Source: Pinus tabuliformis (lineage: Eukaryota > Streptophyta > Pinopsida > Pinales > Pinaceae). From it: a stretch of 64,000 nucleotides of DNA. Within the stretch, counting starts at the first letter, position 1. Every line of letters begins with the position of its first letter. The notes beneath the pieces are model-generated. The model was not told where the DNA came from and made no database searches. It saw nothing but the letters and a program-made list of their open reading frames with translations. Shown piece after piece: positions 30,180-41,224 of this stretch. Made by a program: the position numbers and the translations under genes. Location of the stretch: the NCBI GenBank assembly GCA_031772625.1, contig CM062818.1:1276754277-1276818276 (forward strand), written 5' to 3'.

Positions 30180-30332
30180 ATGTGAAGCGCGTAATAAGAC
30201 CCCAAAACCTTTCCACCCCCAAAACCTTGGTTCGACTTAGGTTATATCGCAAATATAATCAAAAATCGCCTCGGTCAACGCAAAGTCAGCGATCTATCGA
30301 TCGCATATAGTCCCCGGCAGGGACTAATAATT
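30180..30332. repeat. element terminus with perfect stem-loop
   Basis: After GTTCGACTTAGGTTATATCGC and GCGATCTATCGATCGCATA comes the hairpin TAGTCCC-cggca-GGGACTA (30308-30326, 7-bp stem, 5-base loop) followed by ATAATT and then unrelated A/T tracts. The same end occurs at 14.6 kb and, broken, at 27.98 kb. A hairpin close to the terminus is typical of Helitron-family elements. Confidence 0.55.
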
Positions 30333-30439
30333 AAAAAAATTAAAATATTTTTTTATTTTTTTATTTTTTTATATCTTAAATACAATGACCTCTACCGTTA
30401 ATTGATTGTTTTTTTTTTTTCTTCATAAAAACCATTACT

Positions 30440-30620
30440 AACCATTACTATAGATTCTTAAACATTTATTAAAATGAGACCTTTGCCTCGACTCTGCAAC
30501 AGAACAATAAATGAATTTACTCTACTCCTGGTCGATATCGCCTTTTATATTATAATTATAATAAATATTTATTTAATGACTACACCTAATATTGGCCATA
30601 CCAGTGACGTAACTCGGTAC
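30440..30620. repeat. dispersed repeat, left half (paralogue of 47.39-47.57 kb)
   Basis: CTTTTATATTATAAT and (C/G)TGACGTAACTCGGTAC, together with the AACATTTATTAAAA start, match 47392-47567. The copy is interrupted at 30620 by the hAT element and resumes at 32259. Confidence 0.7.
30613..30620. repeat. 8-bp target site duplication, left
   Basis: CTCGGTAC. The right copy at 32259-32266 is CTTGGTAC (one mismatch). Eight bases is the duplication length of hAT elements. Confidence 0.7.
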
Positions 30621-32258
30621 CAGGGATGGAATTTGACGGACATTTTGTCCGTCATAAGGCATTTTGCACGTATTTGATGGCTGGAATTTGTCATTGTCCG
30701 TTTTGAGTGACCTGCCTGGAAGAGTAAAAGAGGGATTTTTGACGTTTGGAACTTTTTCCAAAACGTTCTTACGCACCAAACGTTCTTACGCGGAAAGTTT
30801 TTTCATATAACAGGGTATTTTTTGGGCAAGTTTTTTTAATTGAAAATATGTTAAATTCTAATCAGTGTTGGTATAGTTACAACTTACAACTTACACCCTT
30901 TTATTTTTCATATAACAGGGTATTTTTTGGGCAAGTTTTTTTAATTGAAAATATGCTAAATTCTAATCAGCGTCGGTGACTCAGTAAGCAATAAACATAT
31001 TAAATTACGGATCCACATTATCTGGAATCAGAGTAGAGTAGGAACGGTAACTTTCCAGATAGTATATAGAATCACAATCCACCTTGCTTTCTGCTACTTT
31101 TACAGAATGTACATCGCCTTGCTTTTATAAAAAAATTGCAAATCAAAGCCAATATGAAAGCCTTGTTAATATTGTTGGTGGCTGGCTTCATCCTTAAATT
31201 GCACATGCCCAGAAGAGCTTTGCGCTGTCTACTTCACTCACACTCTTTCTCAAGGCATATGCCCATTCAGACTTACCTTGCACGCCCAGTTGAAGATTGA
31301 CTCCAAGAAAAGTTCAAGATTGACTCCAAGGAAACTGCCAGGAAACTGCAAATTTGCCCTTCAGGAGGTTAGTGATTGATTTTTTTTTTCTTCAAACACT
31401 GTGGGTCTGATTGCTGCTACGTTTTAATTTTTTATTTAATAAGTAATTTAATTTTTTATTTCAGAAGAGAGTTGTATGTGTAACTGCTCACAGCTCTTTA
31501 AAACAAGGGTTTATCACTATGCAGAATATGGTTTCTTGGCCTAGAAATTGACATTCCACTAAAAGTTTCTTTTGGTTTTCAAAAAGCTTCTGGGTTTTTA
31601 AACTTATTTTACAGCGAATAAATCTGTTAAAACTTCAACCGACAGTGATAAAAACAAAAATTATTTTTTGTTTTTAAAAAGATTATTGGTTTTTAAACTT
31701 ATTTACAACGAATAAATCTGTTCAAACTTTAACTCGCGGTGAAAAAAACAAAATATTAATTTTAATGACCAATTGTAAATATGTAGATTTAATCAAATTG
31801 ATTGGGAATGAAGTAATCTCTATATTCTGGAAATCTCTCTTTAGCCAAACATAGCATCTAAATATTCATGTGGCATAATGTAAATTGTTGGCTTTAAATG
31901 ATAATTTAAATATATGAAATGGATAACCATCAAGCGTTTTACCTTGGACTGATTATATACTTTAAATGAGCAAATTTCAAATGTTCAACACTTTTTATTG
32001 AAACCTCCACAATTGAGTTTTTTCAAATTTTGGTTTTTTTTCCCTTACGATAAATATATGAAAATTTTCAACATAATTATTTATTGAATGGTAATTTTTT
32101 AATCAAAACTTTATTAGTGAAGGGTTAATTTATTATGAGAACATCACTCTTCAAGGGCAAAATTTTTAATATAACGTTTCTTGACGCGAAGCATAAGGGC
32201 CCAAAACGCCAAAAAAAAATTGTATGACAGGTAAAGAGAAATCCAAATTCCAACCCTG
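30621..32258. mobile_element. non-autonomous hAT element, 1638 bp
   Basis: The element begins CAGGGATGGAATTTG (30621) and its other end, read on the minus strand from 32258, begins CAGGGTTGGAATTTG: 15-bp terminal inverted repeats with one mismatch and the CAGGG start typical of hAT transposons. An 8-bp target duplication flanks it. The related locus at 47.56 kb reads straight through the target site without the insert, giving an empty-site control. No transposase frame is present. Inside is a 99-100-bp tandem repeat at 30806-30975 (CATATAACAGGGTATTTTTT twice). Confidence 0.85.
30806..30975. repeat. ~100-bp tandem duplication inside the hAT element
   Basis: CATATAACAGGGTATTTTTT through TTGAAAATATG(T/C)TAAATTCTAATCAG occurs at about 30806 and again at about 30908. 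Confidence 0.75.
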
Positions 32259-32660
32259 CTTGGTACATGCCCATTCGAGAGCCTTTGGACCAACAGAAAA
32301 ATGATAAACAGTCCCAAAATAGTATTCAGATTCCCTGTGCTGACAAGGACGCTAAACCCATATTCTTAAGTGATGTGGCATGGAAAAGGCTGCAGGTTCT
32401 AAAGTTCCTTGCTTTGTGTGTTAGATGGAAGGCATTAAACAAATCGTAATTTGGTAAATAGTCGAGTAGTGGGGCCGCTCACATGTCTTCCAGACTGGGT
32501 AGTGACAGATCAGATGGTCGGTGAGTGTGCCAAATGGCCGTCCAGTTAGGTGGGGCCGGTAACCTTTCGGCGGCAGCCAGCGCTTTTAGTCAAAGAAAAC
32601 TCGGGCTAAGTTGATCACTCACATTTCTTAAATCAATTAAAAGTTCTTATCATTATTTGT
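32259..32660. repeat. dispersed repeat, right half (paralogue of 47.57-48.0 kb)
   Basis: GTACATGCC, GAGAGCCTTT, GATGTGGCATGGAAAAGG, TGCAGGTTCTAAAGTTCCTT, GACAGATCAGATGGTCGGT and GGTAACCTTTCG-like words run in the same order as at 47566-47900. The unit has no recognised coding potential and its identity is unknown. Confidence 0.7.
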
Positions 32661-33270
32661 TGTTGAATCGTTCAATCCAGTGAAAGATGGCTGTCTGCTA
32701 GATGCATGAAATCGGGATAAGGGCATTTTGAGTTGAGATCGTAAGAATGATTTGTTACAACGTAAAATATTTAGACACTAATAAATTTTTAAGGTTAATG
32801 GTGAGGTCTCGCATTGATGGACTGGTGGCATATTAGATGTTACATATATGGAATATATAAAGATGCTCATTGTCTACAATCTATAGAAAGAGTTCTTTAT
32901 ATTGTAAATTATTTAAGATGAGTTATCAAAAACCCTAGCTACAAAGTTAATAGTTGACTTTTAGTATGGGCATATTAATTCTAGCTATATTCAAAAATAT
33001 ATTTGAATCAACAAAAAAAACATAATTTTACAAAAAAATATTTTGCTAAATAGAAAATAAAGTATTTGGAAAGATAAGAAGCAACTTACACTTAAGACAA
33101 TGCTCACATGAGAGGCTGCGTACACATGTTGTCACATTCATCTAACCATAAATCAAGTACATTTATAGAACTACAAAGTACTTTAAGAGTTTAAATGAAC
33201 TCCTCAAAAATATGATCTATCTAATTAAAGCACAATCTTAGTGAAACAATCACAAAGCATAACAAAAATC
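32661..33270. other. no gene seen
   Basis: AT-rich sequence between the dispersed repeat and the copia relic. No motif is recognised. Confidence 0.4.
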
Positions 33271-34010
33271 TTAATAATAATGAATTCTTAAATTTCTTCA
33301 TTATTTTAACACTATATTAATGAGAAATGTGTGAAATGTGTTCTCTACCGCGCTCAACAAACTCTTACATATTTCAAATTTTTTCTTTTATAGAGGCTTA
33401 ATGAATATGTCAATCACATTTTCATGAGTATTACAATAAAGTAAATCAATTTCTTTAGACTTCATCTTTCCCCTGACAAAATCATAGTGAGTCTCAATGT
33501 GCTTAGATGCTATATGGTACAAAAAAAAATCTTAATAATAATGAATTCTTAAATTTATCCATTATTTTAACACTATATTAATGAGAAATGTGTGAAATGT
33601 GTTCTCTACCAGGCTTAACAAACTCTTACATATTTCAGAATTTTCCTTTTATAGAGGCTTAGTGGATATGTCAATCATATTTTCATGGTTATTACAATAA
33701 AGTAAATCAATTTCTTTAAACTTCATCTTTCCCGTGACAAAATCAATGTGCTTGGATGTTACATGTACACAAAATTGTTGGTTAGTATGATGGGGCTTTG
33801 ATTATCAAATTTGATAATCATTAGCATTTTCTAGTTTCTCCCACATGTTATCAAACTGTTTCATAAACAACACTGAAAAAAGCTTTATAGTTGGTTGTTT
33901 CTTGTTTCTCTATGACTCTATCCTGTATCTAAGGCTCAATACATAACTTAAAGTTGATCTTTTGTCATCAAGATTTCTAGCCCAATCAGAATAACCTATC
34001 AACTGAATAT
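33271..34010 (-). pseudogene. Ty1/copia pol relic (RNase H and pol C-terminus, tail duplicated)
   Basis: The minus strand reads GYSDWARNLDDKRSTLSYVL near 34000-33930, the copia RNase H signature (GysDsDWAgd.DdRrStsGY). It is followed by the end of pol, KHIxxHYDFVxGKMK... EIDLLYCNTHENVIDIFIKPL (family pattern KHIdi.yHfvRe.v..g.i.l.yc.t.dq.ADi.TKpL). The tail occurs twice because a 261-bp segment is tandemly duplicated (33271-33531 and 33532-33780). Internal stops and a deletion show it is dead. No LTRs are recognised. Confidence 0.7.
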
Positions 34011-34415
34011 CAAAATCATCATTATCTTTAATACCAAAATGAACACTTCCTTTAATATATGGAATGACTTCCAATGGAATTTAAGAAACTTTGCTATGAG
34101 CTAACTTAGAATGTTGACTAAATATGTTATGTCTGACCTAGTTGTAATGAGATATTACTTTATGATAAATTCTCAATATTACAAATAACACAACATTTTT
34201 TATGGAAATTAACATTTTTCAACCCTTTCATTTATATAACTATATTATTTAGTATTAATAATAATAAAAATAATTTTATTTTATTTTAAATTGAAAAAAA
34301 AAATTCAATACCAATTTAATGATATAATGGTAAATTTAGTCTTTTCAAAGTACAAAGCAAAATAATCCGAAATTTTCACATTAACATTATTTGCTAATTG
34401 CGTGAGACAAGTTAA
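34011..34415. other. no gene seen
   Basis: AT-rich flank of the chromovirus insertion. No feature is identified. Confidence 0.4.
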
Positions 34416-34420
34416 GGCAT
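34416..34420. repeat. target site duplication of chromovirus, left
   Basis: GGCAT immediately before the left LTR, matched exactly at 45348-45352. Five bases is the usual length for Ty3/gypsy insertion. Confidence 0.85.
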
Positions 34421-37323
34421 TGTCACATAACCGGACACATAAAATGTAAAAAAAAAATTACGATAAAGGTTACAACACCATTTGCTGTTATGGTTCACGT
34501 TTAGCGTGGATCGATAAGGGTCATGTGTGATATATTCATGGACTGATAAGGTTTATGTATGATATATTCGTTTGACTTAATGTTCCGCTCCAAACCCATA
34601 TATGAGACCCACCGCATAAACCTAAGTGTTGCCAGATTAGCAACCCGAGGCAGCTCTGACTGGCAGCATCGCTGGCATCATCAGCAGTGAACATATGGAC
34701 GCGGCATTTATTTCCGCCGGCCTGTTCACGTGAAGGGGGTGTGGTCTGGTGTTAGAAATTACCGCCTAATTTTGCCGCCTCATTCAACGGTGAGGATGAT
34801 CCAGAGTGGATCCGAGGGTGGTGATGCCCCCTGACATCACTTCCGGAGATCGATACTATATTGTCATTTCTCTTCTCGATTCTTCGAGTTTCGGCAAAGC
34901 TCGGCGACCCTGCTGTTCTCCGCTCCACCACGCCACAGCCAGTGGATTGATTGAAGTTCTTGCGCCGAGCGAACACCCCCTCCGCCGAGCGCGCATCCTC
35001 ATCGCCGAGCGTCCGTTCTGTGCATTATATACATTCGTGACGAATTCTGGAGGTAAGGTTGCAGTCGTTAACATATGAGTTTTGTTCCTTTTGAGTTTAT
35101 CGTTCTCGGTTCTCATGATTTCTCCCTTAGGAAACAGTGCTAATGGTTATCCTCTGCCGTGTTAATGTATGAATGCAGTTGTCCGCTTCCGAGTTCGATT
35201 CAGGGCAAGGAGGTCCTCTTTCAAGGCTATGGTATACCGACTATTCATCAGGTGCGACCCTTCTCAGTTTTTGCATGTGTTTAGATCTGGGTTAATGTTT
35301 TCCCCTCGTTTTTGGTCTTCTATCTGCCGGCAGAGGGTCTCCCTTGTGCCTGGCCATAGCCCAACCTTACTCTTCCATGGTTGGACGCAGATGGCGACGG
35401 GAGGCTCTTCATTGACCTGCTCCATGTCTTCTCTGTTACATGATATGGGTTCCGGAGAAACCCTAACGCTTCCAGTGGTTTCTGGGTTGGAAAGCTTACT
35501 AGATTATAAGAACTGTAGTTCAATCTTTAAATCGTTGTAGATTTGAACTGTTATAATGCATATGTATCTTTTGGGTTAATTCCGAATGCGACTCTATTGG
35601 TTACAGTCGTTGGGTTCCAGACCCATTTGTTTCCGGTAACCGGATTGTTACAGCCTTGCGGCCGTATCTATTTTGGCTTTAAATCTCTGTATTTATTTTC
35701 ATGTTAGTTTGCGAGTTTTTTTTTTTTAAAAGAATTGTATGGGTTCTGTCACCTGAATACTGCACAAATTTGCAATAAAGATCACTGTTCGGGAATCGTA
35801 TTGTTTATTCTTCTGGTGTTTGGTAGAGATTCATGTATGATCATATATACTCGTTCAGCAAGGACTCTCATTACATTTTTTTTGTATGAGTATTTATGGA
35901 TGCTTCACGGGGTAAAGTAATGGTCTCGGTCGTTTCGACCTTATGCCTACTGTGTATAAGTGAGTAGGCTGATCATTTTTGTTCATGCCAACGAGCCTGG
36001 ATGGTTTCTCGGTTCCATAGCTCGTTTTATATCGCTGTTTTTTTTAAATAATTCTTTGATTTAATAGTCTAATTGCTACTCGGCTTATTTCAAGATTTGC
36101 TTAGATGATGACTTAAATATAGTTCCGATTCCTGCTCCATGAGATTTCGGGTTGCAGGGGTGTGCGGTCGTATTTCAGGTGTTCACTACATATTTAGGTA
36201 CTCATTATTCACAATATGATTGCGGAACTGTTCTGTACCACAGGAGTTTACCCGGCTCTAAGGGTTATGTTTTATTTCTTTACTTTCTAGTTAAGCAACC
36301 TTTCTCGGTTTCCTTGTTATGCAGCCACAGACTGCCATACCCCTTTCTAGACCTATCTTGTATCCTGAGCTCGGTACAAATCTCGGGAAGATACTATCTT
36401 TTCATGTAATAAGTTTGAGTTATTGTTATTATCATTCCGCTCCACTGTGCTATTATCGGTAGTTTCCTTAATTCTGACAAGACTCTCTTCTAAACTACTC
36501 AGGAAACAGTTTCACTAACAACTCTGTTTACAGTCGGTGTTTTAGTCTTATCTTCGTTCCTGTTGCGTTGACAGTGAGACTGTAAACTTCAACCGTCCAG
36601 GTTTCTGTCCAGCACTGTTTCTTATCCCTTACCCCTGTACAGGGTACAAGAATACAGTTTCCTATGCTCAAACAACTATCGTTTGCAGACCTTCTAGTGC
36701 AGCAATAGGAAGTAACAATTGTATCTTTCAAGGAAACAAATAACTTATATAACATACAGATAACTTGCAGATGCTTAAGGGTTTAGTTTACTTACCTGGT
36801 CGCTGCCAGCTCTTTAATCCCTTAGTAGATCACCTGCAGAATCTGTGCATATCTGTTTAACCGCCCATCCATGAGACTCGTCCTTCAAGACCAAAGTCTC
36901 CCCCCAAGCTTTCTCTTGCCGGATCACTATCCTCAGCAAGGTTGCACTTCGTGCTCGACTATCTAGTCCTTACCAGACTTAGTCTTTTCGTGTTCCTTTT
37001 CTTTTTTATCTCTCTCTCTCTGCCTGTCCCTACAGCGCAGATTTTTGCCAACCCCCTTCCCTTTTTCCCTGGAGACCTTTCCAGTTAGGGAAGGCGGTTA
37101 TATGCAGTTTTGATAACTGACTTTCTTTACCAATTCCCTCTCGGGAGTTGCCAACACTATCATAAGTATTTCTTTATTGGAATATTTTTAATGCACATAT
37201 AAAATAGAAAGAAATACTATTAAGGTTTTTCTTTTAAAAACAAACAGTCTTCCAATGTTATTCTTAATTCTGTCTTTTACCACAGTAAGATTTAAATATT
37301 TACATTTTCCCGGGGTCATCACA
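34421..37323 (-). repeat. left LTR (3' LTR of the element)
   Basis: 2903 bp, beginning TGTCACATAACCGG and ending GGGGTCATCACA on the plus strand. It aligns with 42253-45347 throughout, with scattered substitutions and lacking the 188-bp insertion present there. Open frames seen in both LTRs mirror each other only because the LTRs are copies. Confidence 0.92.
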
Positions 37324-37543
37324 TCTCCCCCTCCTGAGATTGGACATCGTCCCGATGTCTGATGTTCACAAACAGCCCCGGATAAGCTTGCTTAAGAAGC
37401 TCTTCATCTTCCCAGGTGGCCTCATCAAGCCCATAGTGCTGCCACTGCACTTTAACTTGGGTAATAACTCGCTTCCGCAGTTGTACTTCTCTCCAGTCGA
37501 GAATGCTCAGCGGCTCGACCAGGACCTCTCCTTCCGGTTCGAC
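37322..37543 (-). CDS. chromodomain exon of the chromovirus polyprotein
   Basis: Read from 37543, this continues the polyprotein after the intron-like segment: VEPEGEVLVEPLSILDWREV, then a chromodomain-like core (VITQVKVQWQHYGLDEATWE, EDEELLKQAYPGLF). It ends at a stop at 37319-37321, about 15 bases before the LTR region. Chromodomains at integrase C-termini steer chromovirus insertion to particular chromatin. It is in phase with the integrase exon if 37544-37618 is removed. Confidence 0.8.
37324..37338 (-). promoter_or_regulatory. polypurine tract
   Basis: CTCAGGAGGGGGAGA on the minus strand directly abuts the 3' LTR. It is the plus-strand DNA primer site expected for LTR-retrotransposon reverse transcription. 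Confidence 0.85.
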
Positions 37544-37618
37544 CTGCAACCATCAACAGTACCAGTCATTTATCTCCAAAACACATTTTCAATTAGTTCA
37601 ACTGAAATCAGTTCTTAC
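37544..37618 (-). other. 75-bp intron-like segment between integrase and chromodomain
   Basis: On the minus strand the integrase frame reads ...GAT ATA CGG, then GTAAGAACTG... and after 75 bases ...GGTTGCAG, then GTC GAA CCG. Both splice signals are good plant consensus. Removal joins the frames at phase 0. The segment is AT-rich, a multiple of three, and has an in-frame TGA 18 bases in, so unspliced RNA would end the protein before the chromodomain. A second chromovirus in this window has a 76-bp segment at the same point. Confidence 0.75.
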
Positions 37619-40600
37619 CCGTATATCTTGCCATTTGATCACATGCTTAGGGTCGTAAATGTATTTTTTAAGCATGGAAACATGGAAGACATTATGGATC
37701 CTAATGTGGCTTGGCAGGGCGAGCTGGTAGGCTACCGGCCCAACTCTTGCCAAGACCTGGAAAGGTCCAAAATAGCGGGGTGCAAGTTTGGCGCAACCGC
37801 TCCATTGCAGGGTACTTTTCCTGGCTTGAATTCTTACGTAAACATGGTCGCCGACCTGGTACTCTTTGAACCTTCTTTTCCGATCCGCAAAGCTCTTTTG
37901 TCGGTCTTGAGCAGCCTTTAAATTAGTCCGCACCCTTTTTACCATGTCCTCCATTTCTTTGAGCATTTCTGGCCCCAATCTTAATTTGTCCTCAGGGCCA
38001 CTCCAACTTGAGGGTGTACGGCATTTCCGTCCGTACAAGACCTCAAAGGGAGTCATTTGTATTGATGTGTGATATCCGTTGTTATATGCGAATTCAACCA
38101 AATGTAAATATTCTTCCCATTGAGTCGGTTTCTGCATCACGCATGCTCTTAACATGTCTTCTACTACTTGATTCACTCGTTCAGTCTGTCCATCGGTCTG
38201 GGGATGATAAGCTGTACTGAAATTCAGCTGTGTACCCAGTTCGGTAAACAATGCTTTCCAGAAGGTTGACGTGAATTTTACATCTCGATCGGATATTATT
38301 GTCTTCGGGAGCCCATGCAGTTTGAACACATTCTGCATAAAAATGTGTGCAATTTGCACAGCTCTATAGGTAGATTGCACTGGTATAAAGTGCGCTGCCT
38401 TACTCAATTTGTCTACTACGACCATAATAGAATCATTGTGCTTCTTTGTCCTAGGCAGCCCAGTTATGAAATCCATGGATATGGTTTCCCATTTCCATTC
38501 TGGAATGGGCAAAGGTTGCAATAACCCCGCCGGATGTAGATGTTCTGCTTTGATCTGCTGACATTCCAAACACCGCGCTAAATATTCAGCTACATTCTTT
38601 TTCATTCCAGGCCAATAGTATTCTTTTCGAAGTGCAGTGAGCATCTTTTGGTATCCGGGATGACCTGCGTAGTGGCTGATATGAAACTCGTCCAAAATCA
38701 GATTTTTAAGACTGTTTTTATTAGGTACATACAACCTCTTTTTATAGAGCAGCATTCCATCCTCATCTATCTCATACCCCTGCTGATTTTCTTTGCTGGA
38801 AAGTTGTATCTGCTGTTTTATTTGCTGGTATTCGGCATCTTGATCTGCGGCTGTTTTTATCATTTCTTGCAAGGGATTCTTCCATTTACTGGACGAAATT
38901 TCATATAAACATTGCACCTTCCGACTCAGCGCGTCAGCCACGCGGTTTTCCTTTCCTTTCAAATGCTTAATGTCAAAATCAAATCCACTTAAGAAATCTG
39001 CCCAACGGGCTTGCCTTGTATTCAGGGTGGGCTGACTGAAGTAATTTGTCAAACTGTGATGGTCTGTTAACAACAGAAATTTCCTTCCCAGTAGATAATG
39101 CCGCCACATTTTTAGTGCATGTATGACGGCTGCTAATTCTAAGTCGTAGGCAGAATATTTCTGCTCATGCTCCTTCAGCTTTCTTGATTCATAGGCGATC
39201 ACTTTTCCCTCTTGCATTAACACACCGCCCACGCCTTCTCGACTTGCATCGGTACATACCACGTAATCCTTATTAGGATCAGCTATACTCAAGATGGGAG
39301 CAGAGGTGAGCAAACGCTTAAGTTGCTCAAAGCTTTGCTGACATTCTGAAGTCCATTTGAATGCCCTTCCTTTCTTTTGCAAGGAAGTAATAGGATATGC
39401 TACCCTTGAGAAGCCCTCCACAAATCTTCTATAATAACCGGCTAATCCCATGAAAGACCTGATATCTGCCACATCCTTAGGTACGGGCCATTCCATTATG
39501 GTCCTTATTTTTTCAGGGTCTACTGCAATCCCTTCCTTTGTGATTACATGGCCTAAATACTGTATCTCCTCTTTGAAGAAATCACACTTGCTGAATTTAG
39601 CATACAGTTGGTGCTCTCGAAGAGTTTGCAGTACCAACCTGAGATGTTCCTCGTGCTCCTCCTTAGTACGGGAGTAAATCAGAATATCATCGATAAATAT
39701 CAGTACAAATTTATCCAGAAATCGATGGAACACACTATTCATTAAACACATAAAAGTGGCGGGTGCATTAGTCAACCCGAAAGGTAGCACTACAAATTCG
39801 TAGTGCCCATATCGTGTTCTGAAAGCTGTTTTAGCGATGTCCTCCTCCTTAATTCTGATCTGATGGTAACCTGATCGCAAATCGATCTTAGAAAATACTG
39901 TGGCACCCTTGACTTGATCAAAAAGTTCATCGATCCGAGGTAGGGGATATTTATTTTTGATCGTGAGCTTGTTCAGCTGTCGATAATCTATACACATTCG
40001 AAGGGTTCCGTCTTTCTTCCTGACAAATAACACCGGGGCTCCCCATGGAGATACACTGGGTCGGATATAATTTTTGTCTAGCAATTCCTGTAGTTGCATT
40101 TTTAATTCAGTCAACTCGGGTACACTCATTCTGTAAGGTGCCCGCGATACTGGTGCTGCCCCTGGAACCAATTCAATGGTGAAGTCTATATCCCTTTTTG
40201 GGGGTAGCCCAGGTATCTCTTCTGGAAACACATCCGCGAATTCTTTTATTACCGGAAGGTTGTCCAGCGTGGCCGTTTTATCCTTGGAATCTGCATATCC
40301 TACCTGAATGGCATAGATCTGGCATCCTTTTCTGATACACCTAGCTAGCTGAGATGCAGTGATTGGCCGGACCTGCACTGGTCGTTTTATCCCTTGCATC
40401 TCTTGTTCCTTTCCAAGGTCATCTTTGTAGTAAATGGTTTTCGTCTTGCAGTTTACTAACGCCCAGTGCTTCTCTAGCCAGTCCATCCCAATCAGAACAT
40501 CGTATGAGCCAAGTGGAAGCATATTCAGATCTGCTACCACTGGCTGTCCTGCTATTGTTAGAGGGCAATTATTAATCTTTGCCAACACTCGTCTTTTAGC

Positions 40601-40978
40601 CCCCGTAGCTAGCTGTACCAGCCATGAATTCTTGAATTTTTCAGGCTGTAACTTACATTGTTCTACTATCTTTGGGCTAATATAACTTAAAGTAGCTCCT
40701 GGATCAATTAGAACAGCTATAGAAAGGTCTGAAATTTTACCTTCAAATTCCACCATGGTGGGCTGGTACTCCGCCTGACGGTCGTCCAGGGCTGCGTTAA
40801 TCCTAGGCACGCTGCGTCCCACATCGCCAACGGTTGATGCCTCGTGAATCTGGGATATTTGATCGGTTCCCTTCCGTTGCGGGCAGTTTTTGACGTAGTG
40901 CGGTCCTCCACAACCCCAGCACTGTACTGGAGGTCTGGTTATTCCTTCGCCCTCCAGCTTGGCAGACTGTTCGCTCAT
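37619..40978 (-). CDS. chromovirus pol: zinc knuckle, protease, RT, RNase H, integrase
   Basis: From the Met at 40978 (in frame with gag upstream) the domains run in order: a CCHC zinc knuckle [13 protein letters not shown] (20-32); an aspartic protease with DPGA (92-95) and the second motif VLIGMDWL; reverse transcriptase with DYRQLN (331-336), [12 protein letters not shown] and the catalytic FIDD (428-431); RNase H with CTDASREG and TDHHSLTN; integrase with an H-H-C-C zinc site ([10 protein letters not shown] ... CLECQQ), then DFITGLP, SDRDVKF and [11 protein letters not shown] giving the D-D-E triad. The coding text ends in KWQDIR before the intron-like segment; without splicing it would run seven codons further to a stop at 37598. 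All key catalytic residues are present. Confidence 0.93.
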
Positions 40979-41224
40979 TCTGGATTCACTGATTGTCTTG
41001 GATTTGAACGAACCTCTTTGTACAGTCCGGCTGTTCTGCCCTTTACTTCCTCCCTTAACTCCACCGCTGCGACTTCCTTTACTGTTTCCAACAGTTTTAC
41101 TACCCCTTTTTTCATTCCATTTTCTATTTGAAGCGTCCCCTTTCTATTTGTTCTGCTGATAACAGATTCTAGCCTTGTGAATAGCTTCATCCATCGTCCT
41201 AGGATTGTCAAACTCAATCCTTTC

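Noticed and set aside
34752..35540. Open frames of 60-123 codons repeated at 42584-43373
   Set aside because: They lie in the two LTRs and are alike only because the LTRs are copies. No domain and no start context supports coding.
35169..37120. Host gene with introns inside the LTR (GTAAG and CAG sites are frequent)
   Set aside because: Both LTRs carry the same sites, and the region is an LTR by its borders, target duplication and primer site.
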